From: Streptomyces sp. MZ04
GTDB taxonomy: Bacteria > Actinomycetota > Actinomycetes > Streptomycetales > Streptomycetaceae
Length of the DNA: 32,747 nt
NCBI RefSeq assembly: GCF_004684775.1
Contig: NZ_SRIC01000062.1
Coordinates: 1-32,747, forward strand
Direction: 5' to 3'
Position 1 is the first letter of the stretch. The number at the start of each line of letters is the position of its first letter. The translations under genes and the position numbers were made by a program. Of this stretch, positions 1 to 7,350 are shown piece after piece. The notes under the pieces are model-generated. The model was not told where the DNA came from. It did no database searches and saw only the letters and a list, made by a program, of their open reading frames with translations.

Positions 1-1
1 C

Positions 2-28
2 CACTCCCCTCACTCCCCTCACTCCCCT
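2..28. repeat. Three tandem 9-bp units (CACTCCCCT)
   Basis: Three consecutive copies of CACTCCCCT lie just upstream of the first gene, ending about 10 bases before its ribosome binding site. The array may extend beyond the window edge. No function can be assigned. Confidence 0.75.
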
Positions 29-50
29 CGGCCCAGGCAGGAAGCACCCC

Positions 51-1382
51 ATGCACGGCGACTTCTCCCGCGTCACCTACGATCCCGCCCGGCGTTTCTC
101 CTCGGTCCTCTCTCAACAGGGGCGGGTCCAGCTCGATGCCGAGATCAACGAGCAGACCGCGATCCTCCTGCACTACGTGCGCACACTCGCCGCCGATCTA
201 CTGGGGCCGGCCGCCTACCCGCCCGACAAGGACGAGGACTCCCTCGGCGGGTTCGGGGTCGACGGATTCGACGGGGACACCTTCAGCGTGGCACCGGGCC
301 GGATGTACGTCGACGGCATCCTCTGCGAGTGCGACGGCACCGACTACTGGGACCAGCCGGACGGCCACCTCGCATCCGACCTGGAGGACGACCGGCTGCC
401 GTCCGGGCCGTTCCTCGTGTACCTGCGGGTGTGGGAGCGCCTGATCACCGCGGTGGAGGCGCCCTGGATCCGTGAGGTGGCGCTCGGCCCGGGCGGCCCG
501 GACACGACGGCACGCACCCGCGTGGTCTGGCAGGTGTGCCGGCTCCCGCTGGAGCCCGGCTCCTTGCGGCCGGACATGCGCAGCGCCCCCCGCCTCCTGC
601 TGGACCGCATCCGGGGCGACTTCGAGCCGCGCGGTCGGCTCGCCGCCCGGACCAGGCGCCCCGACGAGGAACTGGCCGCCGCCGGGCTGCACCCGTCCTC
701 CGGCTACCGCGGTCCAGAGAACCAGTTGTACCGGGTCGAGGTGCACCAGGGCGGCACGGTAGGGATGGCGACGTTCAAGTGGTCGCGGGAGAACGGCTCG
801 GTCGTGCTGCCCGTCCGGGAGATCGACGGTGCCACGGTCGAGCTGGAGACGCTGGGCCGCGACGACAAGCTCGGTGTGGACATCGGCGACGTGGTGGAGA
901 TCGTCGACGACGCTGCGGTGTGCCGCTCCGCCTCGGACAGGCCCGACGCGAGGTGCGGACGGCTGTACACGGTCCGCGAGGTCGACTACGCCGGATACGG
1001 GGTCGTGCTCGACGCCGAACCCACGGGCGCCGGCCGGCGCCCGTCCCTTCACCCCTTCCTGCGCCGCTGGGACAGCGAGTGCGGAGAGGGGGGAACGGCC
1101 CTTCCCGTACGGGAGGGCGCGTGGCTGCCGCTGGAGGACGGCATCGAGATCCGCTTCTCGAGCAGCAACGGGCCCCACGTCTACCGCCGGGGTGACTACT
1201 GGCTCATCCCGGCCCGGGTGCTCACCGGGGACGTCGAATGGCCCCGCAGCCGCGAGGGCGAGCCGCTGCGGCGCCGCCCCCACGGGGTGCACTACCGCTA
1301 CGCCCCGCTCGCCTATGTCGATCCACGCGGCGACGGTTTCGAACTGGTCGACCTACGGGTGCCGCTTCGGCATCGGCGGTAG
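51..1382 (+). CDS. DUF6519-type protein, probably linked to a phage-tail-like/contractile injection locus
   Basis: A 443-aa protein with no signal peptide or membrane segment. The N-terminus (MHGDFSRVTYDPARRFSSVL, then a QGRVQLDAEINEQ stretch) is the hallmark I associate with DUF6519, seen next to phage-tail-like and extracellular contractile injection (eCIS) genes in actinomycetes. A GxMYVDG segment near residue 85 and a VATFKWSRENGS-like stretch near residue 245 fit that family; 443 aa seems plausible, from memory. CAGGAAG lies 6 bases before the ATG, so this start is good. No partner genes are visible upstream because the window begins here, so the eCIS link is inference. Its biochemical role is unknown; a structural or tail-associated part is most likely. 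Confidence 0.7.
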   Translation: MHGDFSRVTYDPARRFSSVLSQQGRVQLDAEINEQTAILLHYVRTLAADLLGPAAYPPDKDEDSLGGFGVDGFDGDTFSVAPGRMYVDGILCECDGTDYWDQPDGHLASDLEDDRLPSGPFLVYLRVWERLITAVEAPWIREVALGPGGPDTTARTRVVWQVCRLPLEPGSLRPDMRSAPRLLLDRIRGDFEPRGRLAARTRRPDEELAAAGLHPSSGYRGPENQLYRVEVHQGGTVGMATFKWSRENGSVVLPVREIDGATVELETLGRDDKLGVDIGDVVEIVDDAAVCRSASDRPDARCGRLYTVREVDYAGYGVVLDAEPTGAGRRPSLHPFLRRWDSECGEGGTALPVREGAWLPLEDGIEIRFSSSNGPHVYRRGDYWLIPARVLTGDVEWPRSREGEPLRRRPHGVHYRYAPLAYVDPRGDGFELVDLRVPLRHRR

Positions 1383-1421
1383 GCCGGCGGGGCGGGCCGG
1401 TCGGAGTCCGGCGAAGAGGAT

Positions 1422-1997
1422 TCAACGTCCGGCGAAGAAGAAGATGAAGATCATGCAGGCGGTGAAGACCAGGAGGACGAGCAGGGCCACGCCCCAGTGC
1501 GTGCCGCCGGTCGACACCTCGGCGCCGGTGGTCAGGTTGTACAGCCGCTTGACCCGCAGCGTGCCGCGTCTGGCCTTGCCCTCGACGCGCACCCGGTCCC
1601 CGTCGTTGACGGCGCCGTCGAAGGAGTCGCCGCGCATCTCCACCGGGACCAGTCCCACGGGGCGGCCTCGGCGGTCGTACACCTCCACACGGAAGTTGCA
1701 GACGATGACCGTGCCGGTGTTGCCCCCGCTGCCACGCACCTCAGTGCGCACCTGCACGTTGCACGCCACGCCCTCGACGCTGCCGCTGCCATGGAGGGTG
1801 CCGACGGGGAGCGGGGGCGGCGGTGGCTTCGGCCGCGCGAACACGGCCCCGGGCCAGTGGCGCCGCCACCCTCGCGTCACCGTGTCCTGGCCCTCGTCGT
1901 AAGCCGGGAGCCAGGCACCGCAGTTGCGACAGCGCTGGGCGTCGGGCGGTGCCTCGGCTCCGCACCGGTCGCACGTCCAGGCGCCGTCCACCGTCAT
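1422..1997 (-). CDS. Zinc-ribbon protein with C-terminal membrane anchor
   Basis: A 191-aa protein. Residues 9-25 form a zinc ribbon (CDRC...CRNC). A proline-rich linker follows (around residues 55-65), then a beta-rich middle region (about 70-165) rich in Val and Arg. A single hydrophobic segment near the C-terminus (about 168-188, ending IFIFFFAGR) should anchor it in the membrane with the ribbon in the cytoplasm. The middle domain resembles no catalytic family I recognise. It converges on the DUF6519 gene with a 39-bp gap. A TAGG sequence sits 2 bases before the ATG. Function unknown. Confidence 0.7.
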   Translation of the reverse strand: MTVDGAWTCDRCGAEAPPDAQRCRNCGAWLPAYDEGQDTVTRGWRRHWPGAVFARPKPPPPPLPVGTLHGSGSVEGVACNVQVRTEVRGSGGNTGTVIVCNFRVEVYDRRGRPVGLVPVEMRGDSFDGAVNDGDRVRVEGKARRGTLRVKRLYNLTTGAEVSTGGTHWGVALLVLLVFTACMIFIFFFAGR

Positions 1998-2347
1998 GAC
2001 CTAGTCGCGGATCGAGGCCAGAGGTCGTCATTGGAGGCACTGTCCTCGTTCACCTTCATCACCTCGAGGACGGTCTTGTTTCGACGGCGTGCAAGATAGT
2101 TGTGGGCGTGCAAGACAGTTGTGGGCGTGCAAGACAGTTGCGCCTCACCGCCGCCGGATCGCGGAGAATTCGGATCGGGCGGTAACGGCTCCAGTATAGG
2201 TGCGACGCCCTTGGGCAGCCATCGCAGAATTCGTTTCGCATTCCACAACTCTCTTTTCCCGAAGGGTGATTGCAGTCGCCATCGACCAGGCGGGACGGAA
2301 GACTGGATTGTGGTTGGGCAGGTGGCTCGAACAGGGAGGCAGGACAG
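1998..2347. other. 350-bp gene-free region with tandem repeats
   Basis: This divergent region between the zinc-ribbon gene and the M23-like gene has no ORF with Streptomyces-like codon bias. It contains the 19-bp tandem repeat described separately and is locally more AT-rich (around 2225-2265) than its surroundings, as expected for promoters. No specific operator could be named. Confidence 0.5.
2086..2140. repeat. 19-bp tandem repeat, about 2.8 copies
   Basis: The unit GCAAGACAGTTGTGGGCGT begins at 2091, 2110 and 2129 (first copy with T for C at one site, last copy truncated). It lies in the divergent region about 200 bp upstream of the M23-like gene. It could be an array of protein-binding sites or a slippage product. 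Confidence 0.85.
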
Positions 2348-2875
2348 ATGTCCGCATTCACCATCGACATGTCGAACCCGTTCCCCAGTGGCTTCACCGT
2401 CGGCCTGGGCGGACCCGGCACAGGGGGCCACCAGTCGCCCCACTGGTACATCCAGTACGGCATGGATCTCGGCGCCCCGGCGGGCACGCAGGTGCACGCC
2501 GCCTTCGACGCCCACATCACCAAGTACAGCCCGCACGACCCGGGCACCGACAGCGGCAAGGTCTACGGCGCGCAGCTTTTCATGCGCTCCCCCAACGACG
2601 AGATGGGCGGCTTCTACACCCACCTCACCAACGTGCCGGGCGGGCTGGGCGTCGGCACACAGGTCTCCCGCGGGGATGTGCTGGGCCACGTCCACGAGTT
2701 CGCGGGCATCGACTCGCATCTGCACCTGGCGCTGGTCGAGATCATCGGCGGCGCGCCCAACGGCACGTACCAGGGCGTGGACCTCTACCGAATGTTCCAG
2801 GACACGGCCAACTCCGGCACGGTCACACCGGTCACCTTCAACCAGGACGGCTCACCCCCTGTCGGCGGCGCCTGA
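2348..2875 (+). CDS. M23/LytM-fold protein without signal peptide, first zinc ligand replaced
   Basis: A 175-aa protein spanning essentially one LytM (peptidase M23) domain. Recognisable elements are YGMDLGAPAGTQVHA (residues 37-51, holding the Asp ligand D40), FYTHL (H92), the V.RGDVLGHV stretch (106-115) and the HLH zinc motif (H124, H126). The His normally four residues before the Asp is Gln (Q36); H32 might substitute, otherwise the metal site is incomplete. There is no signal peptide, unusual for a cell-wall hydrolase. The start was chosen at the ATG with GGGAGG 8 bases upstream; a longer in-frame start at 2270 has a poorer site and adds low-similarity sequence. It heads a three-gene co-directional group. 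Possible roles are an exported effector, a peptidoglycan-binding protein or a structural domain. Confidence 0.75.
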   Translation: MSAFTIDMSNPFPSGFTVGLGGPGTGGHQSPHWYIQYGMDLGAPAGTQVHAAFDAHITKYSPHDPGTDSGKVYGAQLFMRSPNDEMGGFYTHLTNVPGGLGVGTQVSRGDVLGHVHEFAGIDSHLHLALVEIIGGAPNGTYQGVDLYRMFQDTANSGTVTPVTFNQDGSPPVGGA

Positions 2876-2954
2876 GTTCGTTGAGCGGTTGGCGCCAGAT
2901 GAGTTATTCACCAGGGGCCCCAACGAATGTGGGTCCTCCGACATAGGGGTTGAC

Positions 2955-3377
2955 ATGGCAGACACACTTCCTAATCCGGCAAGCGACAACACGACCCGAT
3001 TCGAATCCGCACCCGACGGCACCTTGATCCCGATTCCCTCAGAGGCGCCGCAAGGCAAGGCAGTTCGAGACGATGCCCGGGTCACAGTCGGCGCACGTCA
3101 GGAAAGCGGCTACTACGTGGAGATCTACAACGGTCCACCCGACCCGCCAAGTGAAGTCATCGACCTGATGGGCGAGATCCTCACCGAGGCCGGCATGAAA
3201 CGAATCGAAGAGGCGCTCATTGGCGGAGCACCCAAGACCGTGGGTTTCCTCGCTGCGGCTGCCGGCGTACTGGCCTCGGTACTCACCACCTCACCCCTGC
3301 TGAACGAGCAATTCTTCAGAGGCACCATGGACGACGGGACGAACGTCACGTATGCGGTGCTTACTCCCAAGAACTAG
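2955..3377 (+). CDS. Hypothetical protein, 140 aa
   Basis: The ATG follows an AGGGG-type site. The N-terminal third is polar and looks disordered (Pro, Asp, Ser, Thr). Residues about 55-90 contain SGYYVEIYNGP and an amphipathic stretch, and residues about 94-112 (TVGFLAAAAGVLASVLTTS) form a moderately hydrophobic helix that could insert in a membrane. No recognised domain. It is 79 bp after the M23-like gene and 33 bp before the next gene, all in the same direction, so the three probably form one transcript. Codon bias supports real coding, a little less GC-rich than neighbours, which may hint at acquisition. Confidence 0.6.
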   Translation: MADTLPNPASDNTTRFESAPDGTLIPIPSEAPQGKAVRDDARVTVGARQESGYYVEIYNGPPDPPSEVIDLMGEILTEAGMKRIEEALIGGAPKTVGFLAAAAGVLASVLTTSPLLNEQFFRGTMDDGTNVTYAVLTPKN

Positions 3378-3410
3378 GAGACGGCCGCGTCCACAAAGGA
3401 GGATTAGCCC

Positions 3411-3785
3411 ATGCCCGATATCCTCTTCACGAACCCTGAGAAGCCAATCGTTCCGAGCGCGGCAATCATCAGGGAAACCGATTCGTTCCAAGTCCAGTGG
3501 AGTGCGGTCAACCGCAGCGATGCCGACGTCGAGGCCTTCACAGACCGACTCGTGATCACGAGAATCCCAGAAGGCTGTCCCGGCAGTGACGATGCGGAAC
3601 ACCCAGTGGTCTTCGATGAAACCTTCGACGAGCCGGCGCTGGCGACCGGCGAAGCCGGTCCGCTACAGGGCCCGACCGTAGGGCCCTTCGCCGCAGGTGC
3701 CTACCGGTTGACGGTGACACTCGCCAACGACACTGGCGCCGGAGACGAAACGTTCAACTGCATCAACATCGAACCCGCAGCATAG
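3411..3785 (+). CDS. Small beta-sandwich (CARDB/Ig-like) protein
   Basis: A 124-aa protein with a strong ribosome binding site (AAAGGAGG) 9 bases before the ATG. Its pattern of short alternating strands (SFQVQWSAVNRS near 26-37, LVITRIPEG near 47-55, then GAYRLTVTLAND near 96-107) resembles CARDB or Ig-like adhesion/accessory domains. Two Cys (in EGCPG and FNCINIE) could pair. No signal peptide is visible, so secretion would need another route. It is the last member of the trio with the M23-like protein and the 140-aa unknown. Function unknown; fold assignment is inference from strand pattern. Confidence 0.6.
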   Translation: MPDILFTNPEKPIVPSAAIIRETDSFQVQWSAVNRSDADVEAFTDRLVITRIPEGCPGSDDAEHPVVFDETFDEPALATGEAGPLQGPTVGPFAAGAYRLTVTLANDTGAGDETFNCINIEPAA

Positions 3786-3804
3786 AAGACCCGCAGCATA
3801 GAAG
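3773..3804. repeat. Perfect 16-bp tandem duplication over a stop codon
   Basis: ACCCGCAGCATAGAAG occurs at 3773-3788 and again directly at 3789-3804. The first copy includes the TAG stop (3783-3785) of the beta-sandwich gene, so the duplication adds a duplicate C-terminal coding end after the stop. Confidence 0.85.
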
Positions 3805-3910
3805 AGGGGAACAGATTTCAGTCGGCAGAGCGCGAGAGCATGGCCCCTTACTCGCGCAAGAAGCGCTTGAGCGTTTGAACACAGCGGGGCGCCGCCGCGT
3901 ACCACCAGGC

Positions 3911-4393
3911 ATGAACGTTTCCAAGGACTCCCTGCCCGCACCCTCCCGCCGTTCCGTCGTCGCCGCGGCCGGCGTCGTCAGTCTGGCCGTCGCGCTCACC
4001 GCCTGTAGCGACGGCGACGACGGATCCGATCAGTACGGCTACGACGACTCCGCACCGGCCGAGAAGAAGTCCCCGGACGGTGCGGGGTCGTCCGGTGGCG
4101 CCGGCGGTGCCGTGCTCGCCAAGACGTCGGAGATCCCCGTGGGCGGCGGCAAGATCTTCAAGGCCGAGGGGGTGGTGGTGACCCAGCCGACGAAGGGCGA
4201 GTTCAAGGCCTTCTCGAACCGCTGCACCCACAAGCAGTGCCCGGTGACGAGCGTCGAGGGCGGAACCATCAACTGCCCTTGTCACGGCAGCAAGTTCGAC
4301 ATCACCGACGGCAGCGTGAAGGCATCGCCCGCGCCCGCCCCGCTGCCCCCAGCCGAGATCAGCGTGGACGGGGGCTCCATCATGCTGACCTAG
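3911..4393 (+). CDS. Rieske [2Fe-2S] lipoprotein (Tat-type signal)
   Basis: A 160-aa protein. The N-terminus has a twin-arginine (SRRSVV, residues 12-17), a hydrophobic stretch and a lipobox (ALTAC), so it is probably exported folded by Tat and lipid-anchored. An acidic/Gly-Ser linker (about 35-65) follows. The Rieske domain has both cluster motifs: CTHKQC (CxHxxC) and CPCHGS (CxxH), with a final antiparallel sheet. The family carries electrons; the partner is not encoded nearby. The start at this ATG places the Tat motif correctly; an in-frame ATG 36 bases upstream would only lengthen the n-region. It lies 125 bp after the beta-sandwich gene and seems functionally separate. Confidence 0.9.
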   Translation: MNVSKDSLPAPSRRSVVAAAGVVSLAVALTACSDGDDGSDQYGYDDSAPAEKKSPDGAGSSGGAGGAVLAKTSEIPVGGGKIFKAEGVVVTQPTKGEFKAFSNRCTHKQCPVTSVEGGTINCPCHGSKFDITDGSVKASPAPAPLPPAEISVDGGSIMLT

Positions 4394-4414
4394 GACAAAG
4401 TCGCTGGCCTAGGT

Positions 4415-4813
4415 CTAGGAGGCGGGCGGCACCGGCGGCCACGGGATGTCGGCGATCAGGGCGACCAGTTCGTCCTCACGTACCGCAGTTGATGACGCAG
4501 CCAGGTGTGGATCTCCAGCATCTTGTCGGCGAGGCTCGTGACCTCGCGGGGCCCTTCGCCCGGGGCGGGTTCGGAGCGCTCCAGGGCCACGACCGGCAGG
4601 ATCCTGGAGGTCCGCTCCTGGTAGTCGGCGTATCCGGGCACGGCTTCGGCGATGCGCCGGAAGAGCTGATCACGGCGTGGCGGTGGTCCGCTTTCCTGAC
4701 TTGGCACCGGTGGTGGTGAGCAGGAGGAGATCGCCGCCTTCGAAGGGGCCGCCGACCTTCCCCGCGTTGGCTCGGAACTCTTCGATGACGGACTGGTTGA
4801 ACGATGTGGGCAT
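4415..4813 (-). pseudogene. Broken deazaflavin (F420)-dependent nitroreductase family gene
   Basis: Reading from 4813 gives MPTSFNQSVIEEFRANAGKV, then a GGPFEGGDLLLLTTTGAKSGKRTTATP stretch, the N-terminus of the DDN nitroreductase family. It stops at TGA (4670-4672). Immediately after, another frame reads DQLFRRIAEAVPGYADYQ and SRILPVVALE, the C-terminal part of the same domain. About 50-60 middle residues, including much of the cofactor-binding core, are therefore deleted. The tail EIHTWLRHQL then shifts frame again near 4485 and continues as VREDELVALIADIP to a TAG at 4415-4417. So there is one internal deletion plus one frameshift: a decayed gene. It runs downstream of the isochorismatase-like gene on the same strand. 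Confidence 0.8.
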
Positions 4814-5008
4814 GCGGCTGTGGCTCTCCGGGCAAGAAGGTGAGTCCGCGCAGGACGAGGAAGAAGAGAAAGAGATCAGTACGTCAGATACGGGATGCGG
4901 AGTACGAACTCATGACACGTCCCTGAGTGAAGGCGCTCGCCCGGCATCCGGCCTGCCCACTGCTCTTTGGCCGGTGCCACGCGGCACGCGCTCCATTACG
5001 GACTCGCG

Positions 5009-5039
5009 GCCGTCACCTGTCAAAGCCGTCACCTGTCAA
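5009..5039. repeat. 16-bp direct repeat at the end of the isochorismatase-like gene
   Basis: GCCGTCACCTGTCAA occurs at 5009-5023 and 5025-5039. The second copy covers the stop codon (5036-5038) of the minus-strand gene. Read on the minus strand each copy starts TTGACA, a promoter -35-like hexamer, and could serve the downstream nitroreductase remnant; this is weak inference. Confidence 0.7.
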
Positions 5040-5680
5040 GCGTGGGGCCGCGAACGCTTCCACACGCCGAGGACATCATCGGTGGTGGTGACGGTGGCGA
5101 CCAGGGCGAGCGTGTTGCGGATCATCGCGGGGGTGTAGTCGGCGGGGGCGCCCGCGATGGCGTCGGCGGGCACGACGGCGGTGTATCCGAGGTTCACGGC
5201 GTCGAAGACGGCGTTCGGGATCGCGACGTTCGCCGAGACTCCGGTCACCAGGAGCGTGCGGCACCCCAGGTTGCGCAGCAGCGGGTCGACACCCGTGCCC
5301 GCGAGGGGCGAGAGTCCGTGCAACCGCCGTACGACGAAGTCCTCTTCGGACACCTCGATGGGGGGCGCGATCCGCACGGCCTTGGTCCCGGAGAGCTGCT
5401 GCACGGGCAGCCGTCCGGCGGCACGGAAGAGCCGCGCGTTATGGTTGGCGCCCCGCCCGTCGGGGCGCCGCTCGGCGACGGCGTGCAGGACCTGGGTCCC
5501 GGCCTGGTGGGCCGCGGAGACGAGCCGGGCGACATTGCCGAGGGCGCCCGACTCCCTTGCCTGCTCGGCGAGTTCGGGCAGCGCGCTCTCCGGCCCTACG
5601 ACGCCCTGCTGGCACTCGACGGTCATCAGGACGGTGGTGGCGGGGTCGAGGAGTTCCCTGAGCTGTTCGTACGACGGCAT
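5036..5680 (-). CDS. Isochorismatase-fold (cysteine hydrolase) protein without the catalytic Cys
   Basis: A 214-aa alpha/beta protein of the isochorismatase/nicotinamidase superfamily. Strand 1 is TTVLMTVECQQGVVG, where the usual Asp of the triad is Glu. The nucleophile region is LLVTGVSANVAIPNAVFDAV, where the usual Cys after the cis-peptide loop is Ala. The segment GYTAVVPADAIAG is typical. With the Cys missing, ordinary hydrolase chemistry is unlikely; I believe a related actinobacterial subfamily shares this loss. The start (MPSYEQ) is preferred because AGGGGGAG lies just upstream; a start 120 bases earlier would add a low-complexity ERQ/DRQ repeat tail. Divergent from the PPOX gene. Confidence 0.8.
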   Translation of the reverse strand: MPSYEQLRELLDPATTVLMTVECQQGVVGPESALPELAEQARESGALGNVARLVSAAHQAGTQVLHAVAERRPDGRGANHNARLFRAAGRLPVQQLSGTKAVRIAPPIEVSEEDFVVRRLHGLSPLAGTGVDPLLRNLGCRTLLVTGVSANVAIPNAVFDAVNLGYTAVVPADAIAGAPADYTPAMIRNTLALVATVTTTDDVLGVWKRSRPHA

Positions 5681-5688
5681 GGCTCCCC

Positions 5689-5771
5689 CTGTCGCTCTGT
5701 CGCTCTGTCTGTCGCTCTGTCGCTCGGTCTGTCGCTCTGCCTGTCGCTCTGCCTGTCGCTCTGTCGCTGTC
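5689..5771. repeat. Short tandem repeats (GTCGCTCTGTC-type) between divergent genes
   Basis: About nine near-identical GTCGCTCT octamers are spaced 8 or 12 bases apart, directly upstream of the isochorismatase-like start. Unit size varies (8 and 12 bases), so gains or losses would change promoter spacing or the frame of any upstream start. Translated on the minus strand it gives ERQ/DRQ repeats. Confidence 0.85.
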
Positions 5772-5887
5772 CGGGATGCGTCGCGGAGGCTAGCCGCCAT
5801 TGCGTCACGACGGAAGACACCGCATCCTTCTTTCCTGACGCACCATCAGCCAAGAGATGCCATCAGCTACGGATGTACGGAGGACGC

Positions 5888-6355
5888 ATGGCCGTCACAC
5901 AGCGCCGGGGCCGCAGGATCATGATGTCGCCGGGCGAGCTCGACGCGTTCCTCTCGACGGAACGCACCTGCCGGGTCGCGACCGTGTCCCGCGACGGCGC
6001 CCCGCACGTCAGCGCCCTCTGGTTCGCGTGGGACGGCACGTCCCTGTGGCTGTTCTCGATCACCCGCAGCAAGCGCTGGGCGGACCTGCGAGGCGATCAG
6101 CGGATCGCCGTGGTGATCGACACGGGCGAGGAGTACGCGGAACTGCGGGGCGCGGAGCTCTCCGGGGCGGCGGTCTTCGTCGGCGAGGCACCGCGCACGG
6201 GCGAGCCGTGCCCCGAACTCGACGTCCCCGAGCGGCTGTTCGCCCAGAAGTACTTCGGGATGGACTCGATGCCGTACGACGGGAAGCACGCGTGGATCCG
6301 GCTCACGCCGGACGCCATCTCCTCTTGGGACTTCCGGAAGCTGGCAGAGCTCTAG
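5888..6355 (+). CDS. PPOX-class (pyridoxamine phosphate oxidase-like) F420/flavin oxidoreductase
   Basis: A 155-aa split-barrel protein. It begins with a short basic tail and MSPGELDAFLSTERTCRVAT, then VSRDGAPHVSALWFAWDG, TRSKRWADLRGDQRIAVVID and GAELSGAAVFVGE, the order of strands in the PPOX family. The C-terminal WIRLTPDAISSWDFRKL is typical of actinobacterial F420-dependent members. Flavin or F420 reduction of an unknown substrate is the likely role. GGAGG lies about 6 bases before the ATG. It is divergent from the isochorismatase-like gene and convergent with the LysR gene (18 bp gap). Confidence 0.88.
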   Translation: MAVTQRRGRRIMMSPGELDAFLSTERTCRVATVSRDGAPHVSALWFAWDGTSLWLFSITRSKRWADLRGDQRIAVVIDTGEEYAELRGAELSGAAVFVGEAPRTGEPCPELDVPERLFAQKYFGMDSMPYDGKHAWIRLTPDAISSWDFRKLAEL

Positions 6356-6373
6356 GCCTCGGGGGAACGCCCC

Positions 6374-7276
6374 TCACCGCAACCCCGCCCCCACCCCCTG
6401 CAGCGCCTCCACCGCCGCCCTGATCGACGGCCGCCGGTCCGCGTCCGTGCGCCACACCACGTACACATGACGCCGTACGCGATGGCGCACCGGGACCGCC
6501 TTGATCCCGGCCGGCATCGGGTCGCGTCCCAACTGGGGTGCCACGCAGACGCCGAGGCCCGCGGCCACCAGGGCGAGCTGGGTGTGATGCTCCTCCGCGC
6601 GGTGCGCGATGCGCGGCTCGATGCCCTTGGCGCGCAGGGTGAACATCAGCCACTCGTGGCAGAACTCCCCCTCCGCCCAGGTGATCCACTCGTCGTCCGC
6701 GAATTCGTCGAGGTCCACTTCGGCGCGGTCGGCGAGCGGATGCGCGGCCGGCATCGCGACATCGGCGGGGTCGTCCAGGAGGGGTGCCTTGACCAGACCT
6801 TCGGGCATCGGCAGCGGCTTGTTGTACCAGTCGAGGACGACCGCCATGTCGATGTCGCCGCGCACCACGGCGGCGACTCCCGGCTGCGGCTCCAACTCCT
6901 GGGAGCTGACGCGCAGTCCGGGGTGATCGGTACGCAGCACGGAGAGCGTGGCGGGCAGCAGTCCGCGCATCGCGGTGGGGAACGCGGCGATGCGCAGCTC
7001 GCCGACGGCCTTGCCGCGCTGCTCCTCCAGGTCTGACTGGGCGAGCTCGACCTGGGAGAGGATGCGCGCGGCATGGTCGGCGAGCAGTCGTCCGGCGTCG
7101 GTGAGGCGCACACCCCGGCCGTTCTTGGCGAGCAGTTGCTGGCCCACCTCGCGCTCCAGCTTGGTCATCTGCTGCGAGACGGCCGACGTGGTGACGTGCA
7201 GCCCCGCCGCGGCTCCGCTGACCGAGCCGTGCCGGGCGAGCGCGTCGAGGGTGCGCAGCCGCTCCAGATTCAACAT
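6374..7276 (-). CDS. LysR-family transcriptional regulator
   Basis: A 300-aa protein of normal LysR length. The N-terminal winged helix (residues 1-60) shows LRTLDALARHGSVSGAAAGL and TTSAVSQQMTKLEREVGQQL. The C-terminal substrate-binding domain (about 90-295) has GELRIAAFPTAM and DMAVVLDWYN. It is divergently transcribed from an EamA exporter with 74 bp between the chosen starts, the classic arrangement in which LysR controls its neighbour. An inverted repeat (7308-7328) lies between them. The effector is unknown; the paired transporter suggests a small metabolite or drug. Confidence 0.92.
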   Translation of the reverse strand: MLNLERLRTLDALARHGSVSGAAAGLHVTTSAVSQQMTKLEREVGQQLLAKNGRGVRLTDAGRLLADHAARILSQVELAQSDLEEQRGKAVGELRIAAFPTAMRGLLPATLSVLRTDHPGLRVSSQELEPQPGVAAVVRGDIDMAVVLDWYNKPLPMPEGLVKAPLLDDPADVAMPAAHPLADRAEVDLDEFADDEWITWAEGEFCHEWLMFTLRAKGIEPRIAHRAEEHHTQLALVAAGLGVCVAPQLGRDPMPAGIKAVPVRHRVRRHVYVVWRTDADRRPSIRAAVEALQGVGAGLR

Positions 7277-7307
7277 GTAAGCGATGCTACGTGATACCCG
7301 GCATTTT

Positions 7308-7328
7308 ATCTCGCTTGTGCTACGAGAT
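7308..7328. promoter_or_regulatory. Inverted repeat ATCTCG-N9-CGAGAT, candidate LysR operator
   Basis: Perfect 6-bp arms with a 9-bp spacer in the divergent region between the LysR gene and the EamA gene. Size and position fit a LysR box (dyad around T-N11-A). No binding data; proposed by position only. Confidence 0.45.
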
Positions 7329-7350
7329 GGACTGCTCCATCGTGGCGTAC

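Noticed and set aside
198..1292. Long minus-strand ORF (364 aa)
   Set aside because: Antisense shadow of the DUF6519 gene; low-complexity composition and no domain.
5689..5771. CRISPR array
   Set aside because: Units are 8-12 bases without spacers; a simple tandem repeat.
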